Shown here in pieces: positions 1 through 9,590 of a DNA stretch of 64,000 nt. The notes below the pieces were generated by a model. That model had not been told where the DNA came from and made no database searches. It saw only the letters and a program-made list of their open reading frames with translations. The stretch is taken from NCBI RefSeq assembly GCF_040958095.1, contig NC_091193.1, positions 26,769,602-26,833,601 on the forward strand, read 5' to 3'. The stretch is from Procambarus clarkii. Its lineage: Eukaryota; Arthropoda; Malacostraca; Decapoda; Cambaridae. Position 1 is the stretch's first letter. Each line of letters begins with the position of its first letter. The translations under genes were made by a program, and so were the position numbers.

Positions 1-800
1 AACAGAGGGGATATGATCACAACTTACAAGATACAGGGCTGAAGAGACAAGGAGGACAATGACATCCTTACCTGGAGAGGGTTCTGAGAGTTCTTCTCCT
101 CAATGTATTATGAGAGCTTGGTCCAAGAGGACATATTCACTACAGCCTGGTTGGCCTCTTCATATTATAGACTGTAGGACACAGAGGACACAGAGGACAC
201 AGAGGACACAGAGGACGCAGAGGACACAGAGGACACAGAGGACACAGAGGACGCAGAGGACGCAGAGGACACAGAGGACACAGAGGACACAGAGGACACA
301 GAGGACGCAGAGGACACAGAGAACACAGAGGACGCAGAGGACACAGAGGACACAGAGGACACAGAGGACGCAGAGGACATAGAGGACGCAGAGGACACAG
401 AGGACACAGAGGACGCAGAGGACACAGAGAACACAGAGGACGCAGAGGACACAGAGGACACAGAGGACACAGACGACACAGAGAACACAGACGACACAGA
501 GGACACAGAGAACACAGAGGACGCAGAGGACACAGACGACACAGAGAACACAGAGGACACAGAGAACACAGAGGACACAGAGAACACAGACGACACAGAC
601 GACACAGAGGACACAGGTGGAAGCTGGAAACGCAAATCAGCCGAAACAATGAGAGGAAAACACAGGTACCTTGTACAGGTGGTCAACAAATGTACTGTTC
701 TGAGAGAACTTGTGGAAGTAACCTCCGTCCACAACTTTAAGGCCATACTTTACAAAGAATTGAACGTCCAGATAGTTAAACTGGAACACAACTGGTTCAA
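1..800 (+). pseudogene. CR1-like LINE 3' tail, split by a 9-bp satellite
   Basis: Bases 2-37 translate to RGDMITTYKI, and bases 614-780 to RWKLETQ, then VNK, then VEVTSVHNFK. These match, in the same order, the C-terminal end of the intact LINE frame on the minus strand at 51,883-54,747 (residues about 869-950 there). The remnant is frameshifted and lacks the rest of the reverse transcriptase. A (ACAGAGGAC)n array separates the two halves. This is a dead old copy. The match is seen directly; the family name is from general knowledge of such proteins. Confidence 0.75.
175..614. repeat. 9-bp satellite (GGACACAGA)n
   Basis: About 440 bp of a 9-bp unit with variants (GGACGCAGA, GAACACAGA, GACGACACAGA). 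It reads TQR/TRT in one frame and stays open in several frames, so the long frames across it are not genes. It lies exactly where the LINE codes TRGHRWKL (AGAGGACACAGGTGG in the copy at 43,130), so the unit appears to be derived from LINE coding sequence. Confidence 0.95.
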
Positions 801-880
801 CAAGGCCAGATGGCGGGGCACAAGATGTAACCCCCCCCCACCCCGCCACGCTGGCACTGATAGGTAGGTACAGGTTGTGG

Positions 881-935
881 TGACGTCACAACTTTGAGGT
901 GAGTCACCTGGCAACGTCAGGCAGTAGTGACGTCA
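881..935. promoter_or_regulatory. CRE / AP-1 / CRE cluster, copy A
   Basis: TGACGTCA palindromes lie at 881-888 and 928-935, with TGAGTCA at 900-906 between them. They are consensus sites for CREB/ATF and AP-1 type bZIP factors. They sit about 300-350 bp upstream of the predicted start site at 1,233. The same trio with the same spacing occurs in copies B and C. Binding is inferred. Confidence 0.6.
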
Positions 936-947
936 CAAGTACACGCA

Positions 948-990
948 ACACACACACACACACGCACGCACGCACGCACGCACGCACACT
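948..990. repeat. (CA)n/(CGCA)n microsatellite
   Basis: Short CA and CGCA run just downstream of the CRE cluster. Its length differs among the three copies (compare 21,035-21,060 and 29,805-29,827). Confidence 0.9.
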
Positions 991-1200
991 CTTACACCAC
1001 CTGGGGAAAACACGTCAACGGGACCTAAAATAATCCATTTCTTTCGTTAATCTTAATTAATCTTCATAAATACTTTAAGTTATGGCAGTGAGTAATGCCA
1101 TGACTATGGTTAACTATGGTAAAAATAATCAGGTTCCGTAAACAGAACCAAGGTGGCACCGGGAGCGCTAGCGACGTCTGGCACTCCCTCGCCTTGCCAC

Positions 1201-1236
1201 ATAAATACGAGTTCTGCCACAGTTGCTGCATCAGTC
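1201..1236 (+). promoter_or_regulatory. TATA + initiator core promoter, copy A
   Basis: ATAAATA at 1,201-1,207 is followed by TCAGTC at 1,231-1,236. Placing +1 on the A at 1,233 puts the TATA-like box at about -32, the usual arthropod spacing, and TCAGT is the arthropod Inr consensus. The element is conserved in all three cassette copies. No clear DPE was seen. Confidence 0.6.
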
Positions 1237-1258
1237 CTCCGTCGACCGCCCAGCAGTT

Positions 1259-1641
1259 ATGTCTGGGTCCTCCGACTGGTGAGTGTTCAACCTTGCTCCT
1301 GTTTCCATTATTTAGTTTCTTGTATTTATTTTACACCAAGAAAGAAAATCTAATGTTTTCAGTTTTGCTGTTGTAGAAATATTTGAGTCCCAACAGCTCA
1401 TAGTTATTCTAATTGTAAGAAATGAGTCCACTCACAGGATGGGTAATGAGTCCAAGATAGATGAACCAAGCTAAACGCTTCAAAGTCTAAGGTATGTTTC
1501 ACTTTATATATGTTTCTTTCCAGGGAGGAAGACAAGCGTGGTGGGTGGGAGAGAGGCGGTATTGACCCGTCCTGCCCCCGGAGACTGGCTCGTTGGGCCC
1601 TCGCCGGGGGCAGGACACATTCCTACCTCAGTGACGCCTGA
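1259..1641 (+). CDS. Predicted two-exon mini-gene of unknown function, copy A
   Basis: I do not recognise this product. ATG at 1,259 opens a 20-nt coding part (MSGSSDW) ending at 1,278 before a strong GTGAGT donor. A 245-bp intron (1,279-1,523) ends in a pyrimidine-rich TTTCTTTCCAG. Exon 2 continues in frame for 38 codons (starting EEDKRGGWERGG) to TGA at 1,639. The spliced product would be 45 residues, rich in R, G and W, with no signal peptide or membrane segment. The ATG lies 26 nt from the predicted start site, and an AATAAA lies at 2,821. Copy C gives the identical peptide; copy B has a premature stop. It may instead be a non-coding spliced transcript. Splice sites and promoter are seen; function is unknown. 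Confidence 0.35.
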
Positions 1642-1701
1642 CCTCACCTTCCGACACATGGCGAGGACCTCCTGACGAAGCTGTGATGCGCCTGCTAGGC
1701 C

Positions 1702-2400
1702 CACCAACACCTGTCCGGTCCACCACAAGTGCTGGGGACCCACCAACACCTGTCCGGTCCACCACAAGTGCTGGGGACCCACCAACACCTGTCCGGTCCA
1801 CCACAAGTGCTGGGGACCCACCAACACCTTTCCAGTCCACCACACATGCTGGGGGACCCACCAACACCTGTTCTGGTCCACCACAAGTGCTGCAGAACCA
1901 CCAACACCTGTCTTGGTCCACCACAAGTCCTAGGGACCCACCAACACCTGTCTTGATCCACCACTTATGCTGGGGACCCACCAACACCTGTCTGATCCAT
2001 CACACATGCTGGGGACCCACCGACACCTGTTCTGGTCTATCACAAGTACTTGGGACCCACCAACACCTGTTCTGGTCTACCACAAGTGCTGCAGAACCAC
2101 CAACACCTGTCTTGATCCACCACACATGCTGGGGACCCACCAACACCTGTCCTGGTTCACCACACATGCTGGGGGACCCAATATCACCTGTTCTGGTCCA
2201 CCACAAGTGCTGCAGAACCACCAACACCTGTCTTGATCCACCACACATGCTGGGGACCACCAACACCTGTCCTGGTTCACCACACATGCTGGGGGACCCA
2301 CCAACACCTGTTCTGGTCTACCACAAGTGCTTGGGATCCACCAACATCTGTCCTGGTTCACAACAGTTGCAACTGGCCACCTACCAACACCTGGTCCACC
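1702..2400 (+). repeat. 39-bp minisatellite, copy A
   Basis: Tandem 39-bp units beginning CCAACACCTGTCCGGTCCAC, equal to 13 codons (PPTPVRSTTSAGD in one frame). Later units diverge (CACATGCTGGGG, GTGCTGCAGAACC variants). Open frames on both strands follow from unit length and composition. The array lies in the predicted second exon, after the mini-gene stop. Copy B has fewer units than copies A and C. Confidence 0.95.
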
Positions 2401-3264
2401 AGAAGTGCAGCTGTGTCACCTGCTAACATCTGTAGTGACACACACACACAAAACAGCGCGCCGAATCAGTAACCTTCGGGAGGTCCTGACTAACTCTGGA
2501 CAACGAGAAAAGACTTTCCTAATGATGCTCATTTAGACTTATATCTAAGAAATGTATACATACGCAATTACATTACATGAATAATCGTTTCATTCCATGT
2601 ATACACTCTTTCATTCCATGTATACAATTATCCTATACATGCATTCACAGATTTTGTATATATACAATACTTCACAATAACTTTGTATGGATCGTAGATC
2701 AACATTGTGTGACTGTAAACTTTCACTGTAAGTGAAGTTATTCATTTATGAGATTCCTGTTATAAGGAATGTAAACTTTGTCAAAGATCAACAAGATAAT
2801 GTTTACTTCTAATTTTTATAAATAAATGTTTTCTAATTTAATTGTGATGATAATTTACACCTAACTCCAATGGATTATACAAAAAAAGTGCCATAAGTAA
2901 ACTGGAGTGTCACTTGTGGCATTAGTGTCACTTCACGGGAGCGATGGATGACATAACTCTCCTGTTTACTGTCAAATATGTTGCTTATTACTGCGTAACG
3001 GATCTCAAGGACACCCTTCCATATATTCAGTCTACCTTTCCCTCTCACCTATCTCCTTCCCTCTCCCCTCTCCCTTCACCCTAAGAGGTCAAGAGCTCAG
3101 CTCGCCAGCCTAACCGGCGCTGTGATAGTCACTTGTAGTTAAACGATGAACTAATACACAAGTGGAGTTGTTAGGATTAGGTATTTTATAGGATTAAGTA
3201 CTACAGAGGTTAGGTATTAGTGTTTTTAGTGTTAGGCATTAGCATGTTTTGAGCAGATGCTCTT
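2401..3264 (+). other. AT-rich 3' region of cassette A, no gene seen
   Basis: Contains a short 21-bp repeat with TGTATACA palindromes (about 2,580-2,650), an AATAAA at 2,821 and a pyrimidine-rich stretch near 3,040-3,080. The sequence is closely matched in copy B (22,220-23,110) and, up to about 3,025, in copy C. No coding frame is supported. Confidence 0.6.
2821..2826 (+). terminator. Polyadenylation signal, cassette A
   Basis: AATAAA followed by a T/GT-rich stretch (TGTTTTCTAATTTAATTGTG). The same motif and context occur at 22,669 and 31,608, at the equivalent place in the other two cassettes. Confidence 0.5.
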
Positions 3265-3289
3265 TTGTTTATAAGTATTGTAAACAGTA

Positions 3290-3640
3290 CGTTATGTAAC
3301 ACATACCGGGGATTGTTGTTGCCAATACTACCAGGAAATATTTCTTATCCCTTGGTCCAGCATAATCTATATGACGTCCAGACCAGGGCTCCCAGTGCAT
3401 GGCCAGGAAAGTATTGGGAACTGGGGTTTCTGATAATTCTTAAAGCAAATGTGACAATTCTCACTTACTTCAGCAATATCCAGGTAAATTTTTGGCAACC
3501 AAACCCAACTTCTAGCTTTGGCTTTCAGAGCATTTATGCCATTATGGTCTACATGCAGCTGTTCCAAATCTTACATCTTAGTTCCTCAGGCACCACCACT
3601 CTATTCCTATACAAGAGTTCATCCTGGTGAATACTAAGGT
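3290..3640 (-). pseudogene. Inverted Ty3/gypsy integrase fragment, copy A
   Basis: On the minus strand, 3,367-3,567 translates to EQLHVDHNGI, then CHICFKNYQKPQ, then SWPCTGSPG. This is the zinc-binding and early core part of a gypsy integrase. It resembles plus-strand sequence at 5,870-6,080 of the same element (FRNFQKPQSPVQSWPCTGKP). The fragment is therefore an inverted piece placed head-to-head with the gag part that follows. It is truncated and non-functional. Copy B has the same arrangement at 23,139-23,489. Confidence 0.75.
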
Positions 3641-3642
3641 CG

Positions 3643-6311
3643 ATGGATTTCCAGAAGAGGACGAAAAAGCAGCAGGAATTCATACAGAATTTAAATGCAG
3701 AATTGAATGCGTTGGTTAACCATTGCAACTTTGGAGCACAGTTTGATGGCCAGGTGAGGGACCAGTTGTTCATGGCAGCAGAAAATGAGATATTTTTCCC
3801 TAATCTGGTGGCTGAAAACGTGGATCTACAATCGATAATTTCATGGACAGTGCTAGAGAAGAGTTTAAACATGGAAAGGGCATTTGGAGGTAAGAAATCT
3901 ACTTCTCAAGAAATTATGGTCGTACAGGGCCAGACAAGATGTAAACACTGTAGGTACAATCACAGTAGTAGCAACTGCAAGTTTAAGGACTACATATGTA
4001 AATTTTGTGACAAGGAAGGACACTAGAGGAAAGTGTGTAGAGAATACCTGAATAGGAACAGCAAGGCCTGGGAGAGGAGACGACCGGATAATCCAGGAAG
4101 AGGAGGTAGTGGTACTGTGGTCAGGGCAGTAGAGGAAGGTAAACCGTCTGAAGAAGCTGCAGGTGAGGAAAACCGACTATATTCGGTGAAAATAAAGGTA
4201 TGTTCGGTGAAGTCACAAGTGGTGAATTTTGTAATTAATGGGAAGTTAGTTCCCTTGGAACTGGACATTGGTGCTGCAGTGTCAACATTGTCTAGAGATT
4301 GGGCAGATAATTTGCAACTGAATGTAAAACCCGGTAGAAAATCATTAAGTGCATATGATAATGAACCGATTAAGATCTATGGCAAGGTGTCGGCAAAAGT
4401 AGGGGATAATAGCAAAGAATTTATTTGGGATTTTTATGAATTGGATTCACATAATCCAAGTTTATGTGGTAAGGATCTCATGGAAAAGGTGAGAATTTTC
4501 TTGGCGGGCCTAGATGAATTGTCGATAGTTAAACAATTAAAAGTTCTGAAGACTTTTTGTGGTCTTCGGTATCATAGAGGTGGAAAAAATATTCAGTGGA
4601 GGCAGGTAAGACAATTAATAGCATGGTGGCAAAAAAATCACCTGAAAAGTGGGGCATCACCTAAATTTTTCAATGCAAGAACAGTTCCGTTCCATTACAA
4701 GCAACTGGTAGAATCAGCCCTGGAAAGGAATGTGGCAGAAGGAATCAAACATTGAGGGATGTGACTAGCTTTTTAGATGACATTATTGTATGTGGGGAGA
4801 ACGAGGAAGAACATGATGCTCGACTAGAACAAGTTTTGAATCTCCTGCAAGAGCACAATGTGAAAATTAATAAGGGTAAAACAAAATTGAGTACCAAGGC
4901 CATTGAATACCTGGGGTACCATATATCAGGTAAAGGGTTTACTCCTCACAAAAATGTAGCTGCTATAGTAGATGCCCCAACATCAGTTGGGGCAGTACAG
5001 TCTTTTGTTGGGATGGTTACATATTTTTGTAAGTTCGTGAAAAACTTTGCAACAAAATTAGCATCCTTGTATGAATTGTTGAAAAAAGGGCTAGATTAAG
5101 TGGGCAGCAAGAGAGGAGAATACCTTCAGGAATATTAAGCAGGAATTGATAAATTCTCCAGTGCTCACTAATTGTACAAGTTGACTCCCTGTGAAACTGG
5201 AGGTAAATGCTTCCCCAGTCAGAGTGGGTTGTGTATTATTACAGGAAGTAGATGGTCAGGATAAAGAAGTATATTTTTCTAGCAAGAAATTATCTCCTGC
5301 AGAACAGAATTATTCTCAGTTAGACAAAGAAACATTAGCTTTGGTATATACTGTAGAAAAAAAAACTGAGGTATTTTCTGCTGGGGAGGAAATTTCTTGC
5401 TAGAACCGACCAAAAACCCCTGCTAGGATTGTTTGGCAGAGGTAAAAAAAAATCCATTTAATGCTAATGCGAGAACTAAAAAATGGGCATTACTACTCTC
5501 GCAGTTTGAGTATGATTTATATTTTAAGCCAGGCAAGGGTACTGCAGTAGCTGATGCATTAAGTAGATTGCCTATGACAGAAGAGTTGAACTCCAGTATT
5601 CCAGTGGAATATGTTAACCTGGTGGAATCTATGTCTTCTAAGAATATTTCATTCCAGACTATTATGAAGGCAACTAGTAGAGATTCCAAATTAAATCTGT
5701 TGATGAAATATGTCAAATATGATTGGAATGATAATTTTTCTAATGTCAGAGAATGTTGCAGTAAAGGGTGACCTTAGTACTCACCAGGATGTATAGGAAT
5801 ACATTCTATATATTCCATGTATAGGAATAGAGTGAAGGTTCCTGGGGAATTAAGATATAAGATTTTGGAACAGCTGCATGTAGTACGATACACCTAACCT
5901 AACCTACTTGGTCGAATGGCATAAATGCTTTGAAAGCAGAAGCTAGAAGTTGAGTTCGATGGCCAAAAATGGACAAGGATATTGCTGAGGTAACTAACAA
6001 TTGTCTAATTTACTTTAGGAATTTTCAGAAACCCCAGTCGCCAGTACAATCCTGGCCATGCACTGGGAAACCCTGGTCTAGATTTCATATAGATTATGCT
6101 GGACCTATGGATAACAAATATTACCTGGTGGTGGCGGATTCATACACAAAATGTCTGGATGTTCATGCATGTAATTCCACCACATCATCTGTAACTTGTG
6201 AACTGATATGGAAAAGATTTTGTAATTTTGGATTACCAGACATGGTGGTGTCAGACAATCCTCCGTATTTTGTTTCTGGGGAAATAGAGGAATTTTTTTT
6301 AGAAAAAATGG
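3643..6311 (+). pseudogene. Degenerate Ty3/gypsy gag-pol, copy A (first part)
   Basis: Broken plus-strand gypsy element. The gag remnant (3,643-4,110) has a CKFCDKEGH zinc knuckle with a stop codon inside it. An aspartic protease (LELDIGAA, about 4,255-4,280) is followed by GKDLM. The RT begins ARTVPFHYKQLVESALE (4,673) and jumps to FLDDIIVCGENEEEH (4,770), so the catalytic palm A motif region is missing. RNase H pieces are VNASPVRVGCVLLQEVDG and YFKPGKGTAVADALSRL. The integrase core runs from IDYAGPMDNKYYLVV to MVVSDNPPYFVSG (6,080-6,290). Stops and frameshifts throughout show it is dead. It is cut at 6,311 by a younger LTR element and resumes at 17,894. Confidence 0.9.
6308..6311 (+). other. 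Target-site duplication (ATGG), left
   Basis: ATGG immediately precedes the left LTR and is repeated at 17,890-17,893 after the right LTR. The uninterrupted copy B has a single ATGG at 24,844-24,847, so the insertion and the 4-bp duplication are directly confirmed. Confidence 0.9.
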
Positions 6312-7548
6312 TGTAACTCGGGTTTGGGTTCCTCTATCTTTACTTCCTTCTTTCTACTCCCTCTACCCGTATTCTTACTTATTATTCTCTACCAAGGGAC
6401 TCCAAAACTTTTACCAAAGCCAACTCCACGCCACGTGGTCCTAAGACGATTGACCGACTTAGGATTCTACACCCAGTATGACGTGACCTAAGCTCTGAAC
6501 AAAACCCTAGAGTCACCTCTGCTGCCACCACCAGACCAGTAATACAAGAGCAATGATCGAGGTCTGGATCGATCACGCTAATTAATCAACCTAGGGGCTT
6601 GATCCCCACTATAAACGATGACCTTGAGTGTGGAATAAATTACACGGTAATGATAATTCCGATTCGATGTTAGAATCGGCGCCCAATGCAACTCTGCCTC
6701 GTGTGGACCACGTGACCAGGACAAGTATACACATAAAACACATGGAAACAATAAAATGCAAATTAATAACAAATTTAATTTATTAAAAGAAAACTAAAAC
6801 AAAATCTAAATATGTTCACTCCCTATCACTTTAACACTCCCTACTTGACCTGAGTGGCAAATGAGACTATTTCTATACTTAACAATAGCAACTATACCTT
6901 GGGCGACCACAGCTCTAGGTGTTGGGGCTGTTCTTGGGGAGAGGTAAGATGTTGACCTCTTATCCCAGCTGCTTCCGTGACCACACTGATTTTTTCCTTG
7001 TCTGGACTACCCCAGACAGAGTATTGTATTGTTCCGCATCGCTTACCCAGTTACTTTAGCAAGGTTAAGTTATAACAATTAAACTCTGTTGTACTTAATT
7101 GATCCAGACTGGTTGAATTATTTTACTGAATTAAATTACAAACATCTAACGGCAGAACTGTTCCCGATCACAAAAATGGTTATTAAAACTTTGAGAAATA
7201 GTAGACCTGTCAACCCCTGATGACCTATGACCGCCGGTCACTCCGCTTTAAAAGTTAGATCTGATTCGTGACGTCACTGATGGTGACTTAAACTCAATAA
7301 TTAGAATACTCTTGATATTGTATCCAGTACTATTATACAATACAATTTTAATGCAAAATGAATAAAGGCTAATTTCTCTAAATTACTGAATACTATAGGA
7401 TGATTTATTATACGCAGCTATGAACAAAGCGTTGGTTATTTCCACCGCGAATTCCCCTGGGGGTCAGGTCACCATGCGGCTCAGCTTCCCATTCTCTTTT
7501 GTCGATAAACCACTCTGGATAATTCTTACAACAGCCTAGTTTGTTACA
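6312..7548 (-). repeat. 3' LTR of the gypsy element
   Basis: 1,237 bp, matched by 16,653-17,889. It contains GTGACGTCAC (CRE) at about 7,269-7,278 and AT-rich sequence with TTTATT on the plus strand (AATAAA on the element strand). Against the other LTR it differs at positions 7, 9 and 14 from its left edge. I saw no other difference by eye. Confidence 0.95.
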
Positions 7549-7560
7549 ACCCCCCCGCAC
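7549..7560 (-). other. Polypurine tract
   Basis: On the element strand, TGCGGGGGGGT lies directly upstream of the 3' LTR (TGTAACAAAC...). This is the usual place and composition of the primer for plus-strand DNA synthesis in LTR elements. Confidence 0.7.
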
Positions 7561-9590
7561 AAGCACTTAGTAAACCTTGTTAATTTGTTAAAATTCACGA
7601 GGTTTAGTATCCAAACCCACAATTCAACTCATGCCACAAACAAAAGCTAACCTAACTAATAAAATTTGACAAATAATAGTCCAACATCATAATGAACATG
7701 TTCATATTTCATAAATTTCTCAGCTGTCAACTGACAGCAATCCTCTAATATCAGGAAACATACATCCTATCCTTACTGACATAGCTAAATAACATGTCCC
7801 TACTCTACCATCAAAAACTAGCTATTAAACTCTCTTGGCTCTTCACTAGCCAAGTTCATGTGTCCTCTAGAGCCGGCCACACCGTGCTCAACCAAACATT
7901 AAAGTTATATCATCAGACTGAACTTTCAGTCATCCGGGAGCGTACTACGGAACTATCAAGTTCACATCCGTGTACTACCCACTCCCCATCAATGTCAACC
8001 TTGACATGTTAAGGAACACACCTAACGTTTATTTCATGTATCTAAAAATAAAAAAAAAATTCCTATACTATATCACAGGTTTCAGCTGACTGTACAGCCA
8101 AGTGTTCTCACTCACTAGAAGTGTCAATGTTTATATTGGTCCGCCTCTCCTGTGTTCAAACATTCTGAAAAAAATAGCACAACATAATTTTCCATAACCG
8201 TTTGTTCTGGGCTGAGACAATTACACAGGGGCTTCGATTTTCATTACTGACCAATTTATAGAGCAAAATTCATATATTATACCAGAATTATTTTAAATCT
8301 GTTTTTCAACATTTAAAAAATATTGTGATTCTAACTCTGTTTTTCAACATTTAAACAAAAGTGTCCAGATGTTCTTTACACAGATGTTCAGAGCCAACTT
8401 TGTTGTTTTGTATCAATTGTTCATATTGAGTAAACGAGAAAAAAAAAATCGATGCTGCTGGATGCTGAATGTAGTCGCTGACGATGACGGTGTCGATCTT
8501 GCTTCTTCTCATGTGTAGACATCAATACCTGGTCCTCTTGTACTCCCATCCGGTACTCCTGAATGACGACAGAGTGTAGTAGAGCGGAGTGCCAAGTGAC
8601 AGCTGTAGAATACTGTTACTTCGGCCATTAATCTTGCTCTCGACAGTCCACACGCCTTCGTATCAATCACAGTTCACACGGCAGTCTTGATGTTAAACTT
8701 GTCATCGCAGATGACCACAGCAGAGCAGAACTGGATGTACCAACGGTGTCTCTTAGCAGGAGTGGTGTCAGAAGGTCGTAGAGGCGGGTTGCTTGTTTGC
8801 AGAACAGGTGAATCTCGTCTTCCATCATTGCTCACGTCATCTCAGGCGTTTCTTGATGTCACCAGGTTACTAGGCCGTAAACACCAACTGTGTATACCCT
8901 CGTACCGCCGACTTTAGGCCAAAGGAGACAATTTTGCGACCTTCTATTGGCGAGTCCCGGTACTCTGTAGGGAAACCGTGCCTTCCACCTGTGACCGCCT
9001 TACTTCTGCTTTCTTGTTACTTCAGATGACGTAATCATTAATCTTCCGGCGAAATTCTTGAGTACTGCTACGTGCTTTCCATTTCTTGACCTCTCCTCCA
9101 ACACTGCTGGACTGACTGCAGTCTTGATGACGCAGCAGGTGGGTATTGGTGATCTCGAGACAGCTACCCCGGCGTTGTATGGCACCTCCGGTGACTGCTA
9201 TAATGTGGGCAGCTCGCTGGCCCTGACAACCTCGTTAGTGACGTGAGGCGTCGGCCGGGTGACTCTTGGACAGTCACTCATCCCCAAAGTAACTGATGTA
9301 TGGGTTACTGGGTCTGGTGGGGGGAGGGCTTTGTGTAACGTGCCTCCCCCCTCGGTCTTTACAGACAAGGGTTCACGTGTGGCTGGAACAACTGGGTCGG
9401 TGTACCAATCAGACCTGGGAACAGACAGACACAACACAGCGGAAGCATAGATATACTCTGGGTTTGGTGGAGGTGGAACCCCAGAGCACGGTAAAAGTTG
9501 CTACCTGAGTCAAGTATAGACATAGTACATCTCATTGCCTTTACAGGAAAATCTAATGAATACTAAATTATACTAACCAAGGAAGTTACT
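7561..9590 (-). other. Long non-coding 3' region of the LTR element
   Basis: About 2.0 kb between the pol stop and the polypurine tract. No frame of note is present on the element strand, so no env or accessory gene is supported. It is AT-rich near the LTR and GC-richer towards pol (9,000-9,500). Confidence 0.7.

Noticed and set aside
1683-2426. 247-codon PPTPVRSTTSAGD repeat protein
   Set aside because: The predicted exon 2 is read in a different frame and stops before the array; other frames and the minus strand are also open.
875-3264. Cassette as LTR of the old gypsy remnant
   Set aside because: It occurs once per duplication unit, lacks TG...CA ends, and does not flank both sides of the gypsy remnant; copy C has it with no gypsy sequence after it.
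7549-9590. env gene of the LTR element
   Set aside because: No long frame on the element strand in this region.
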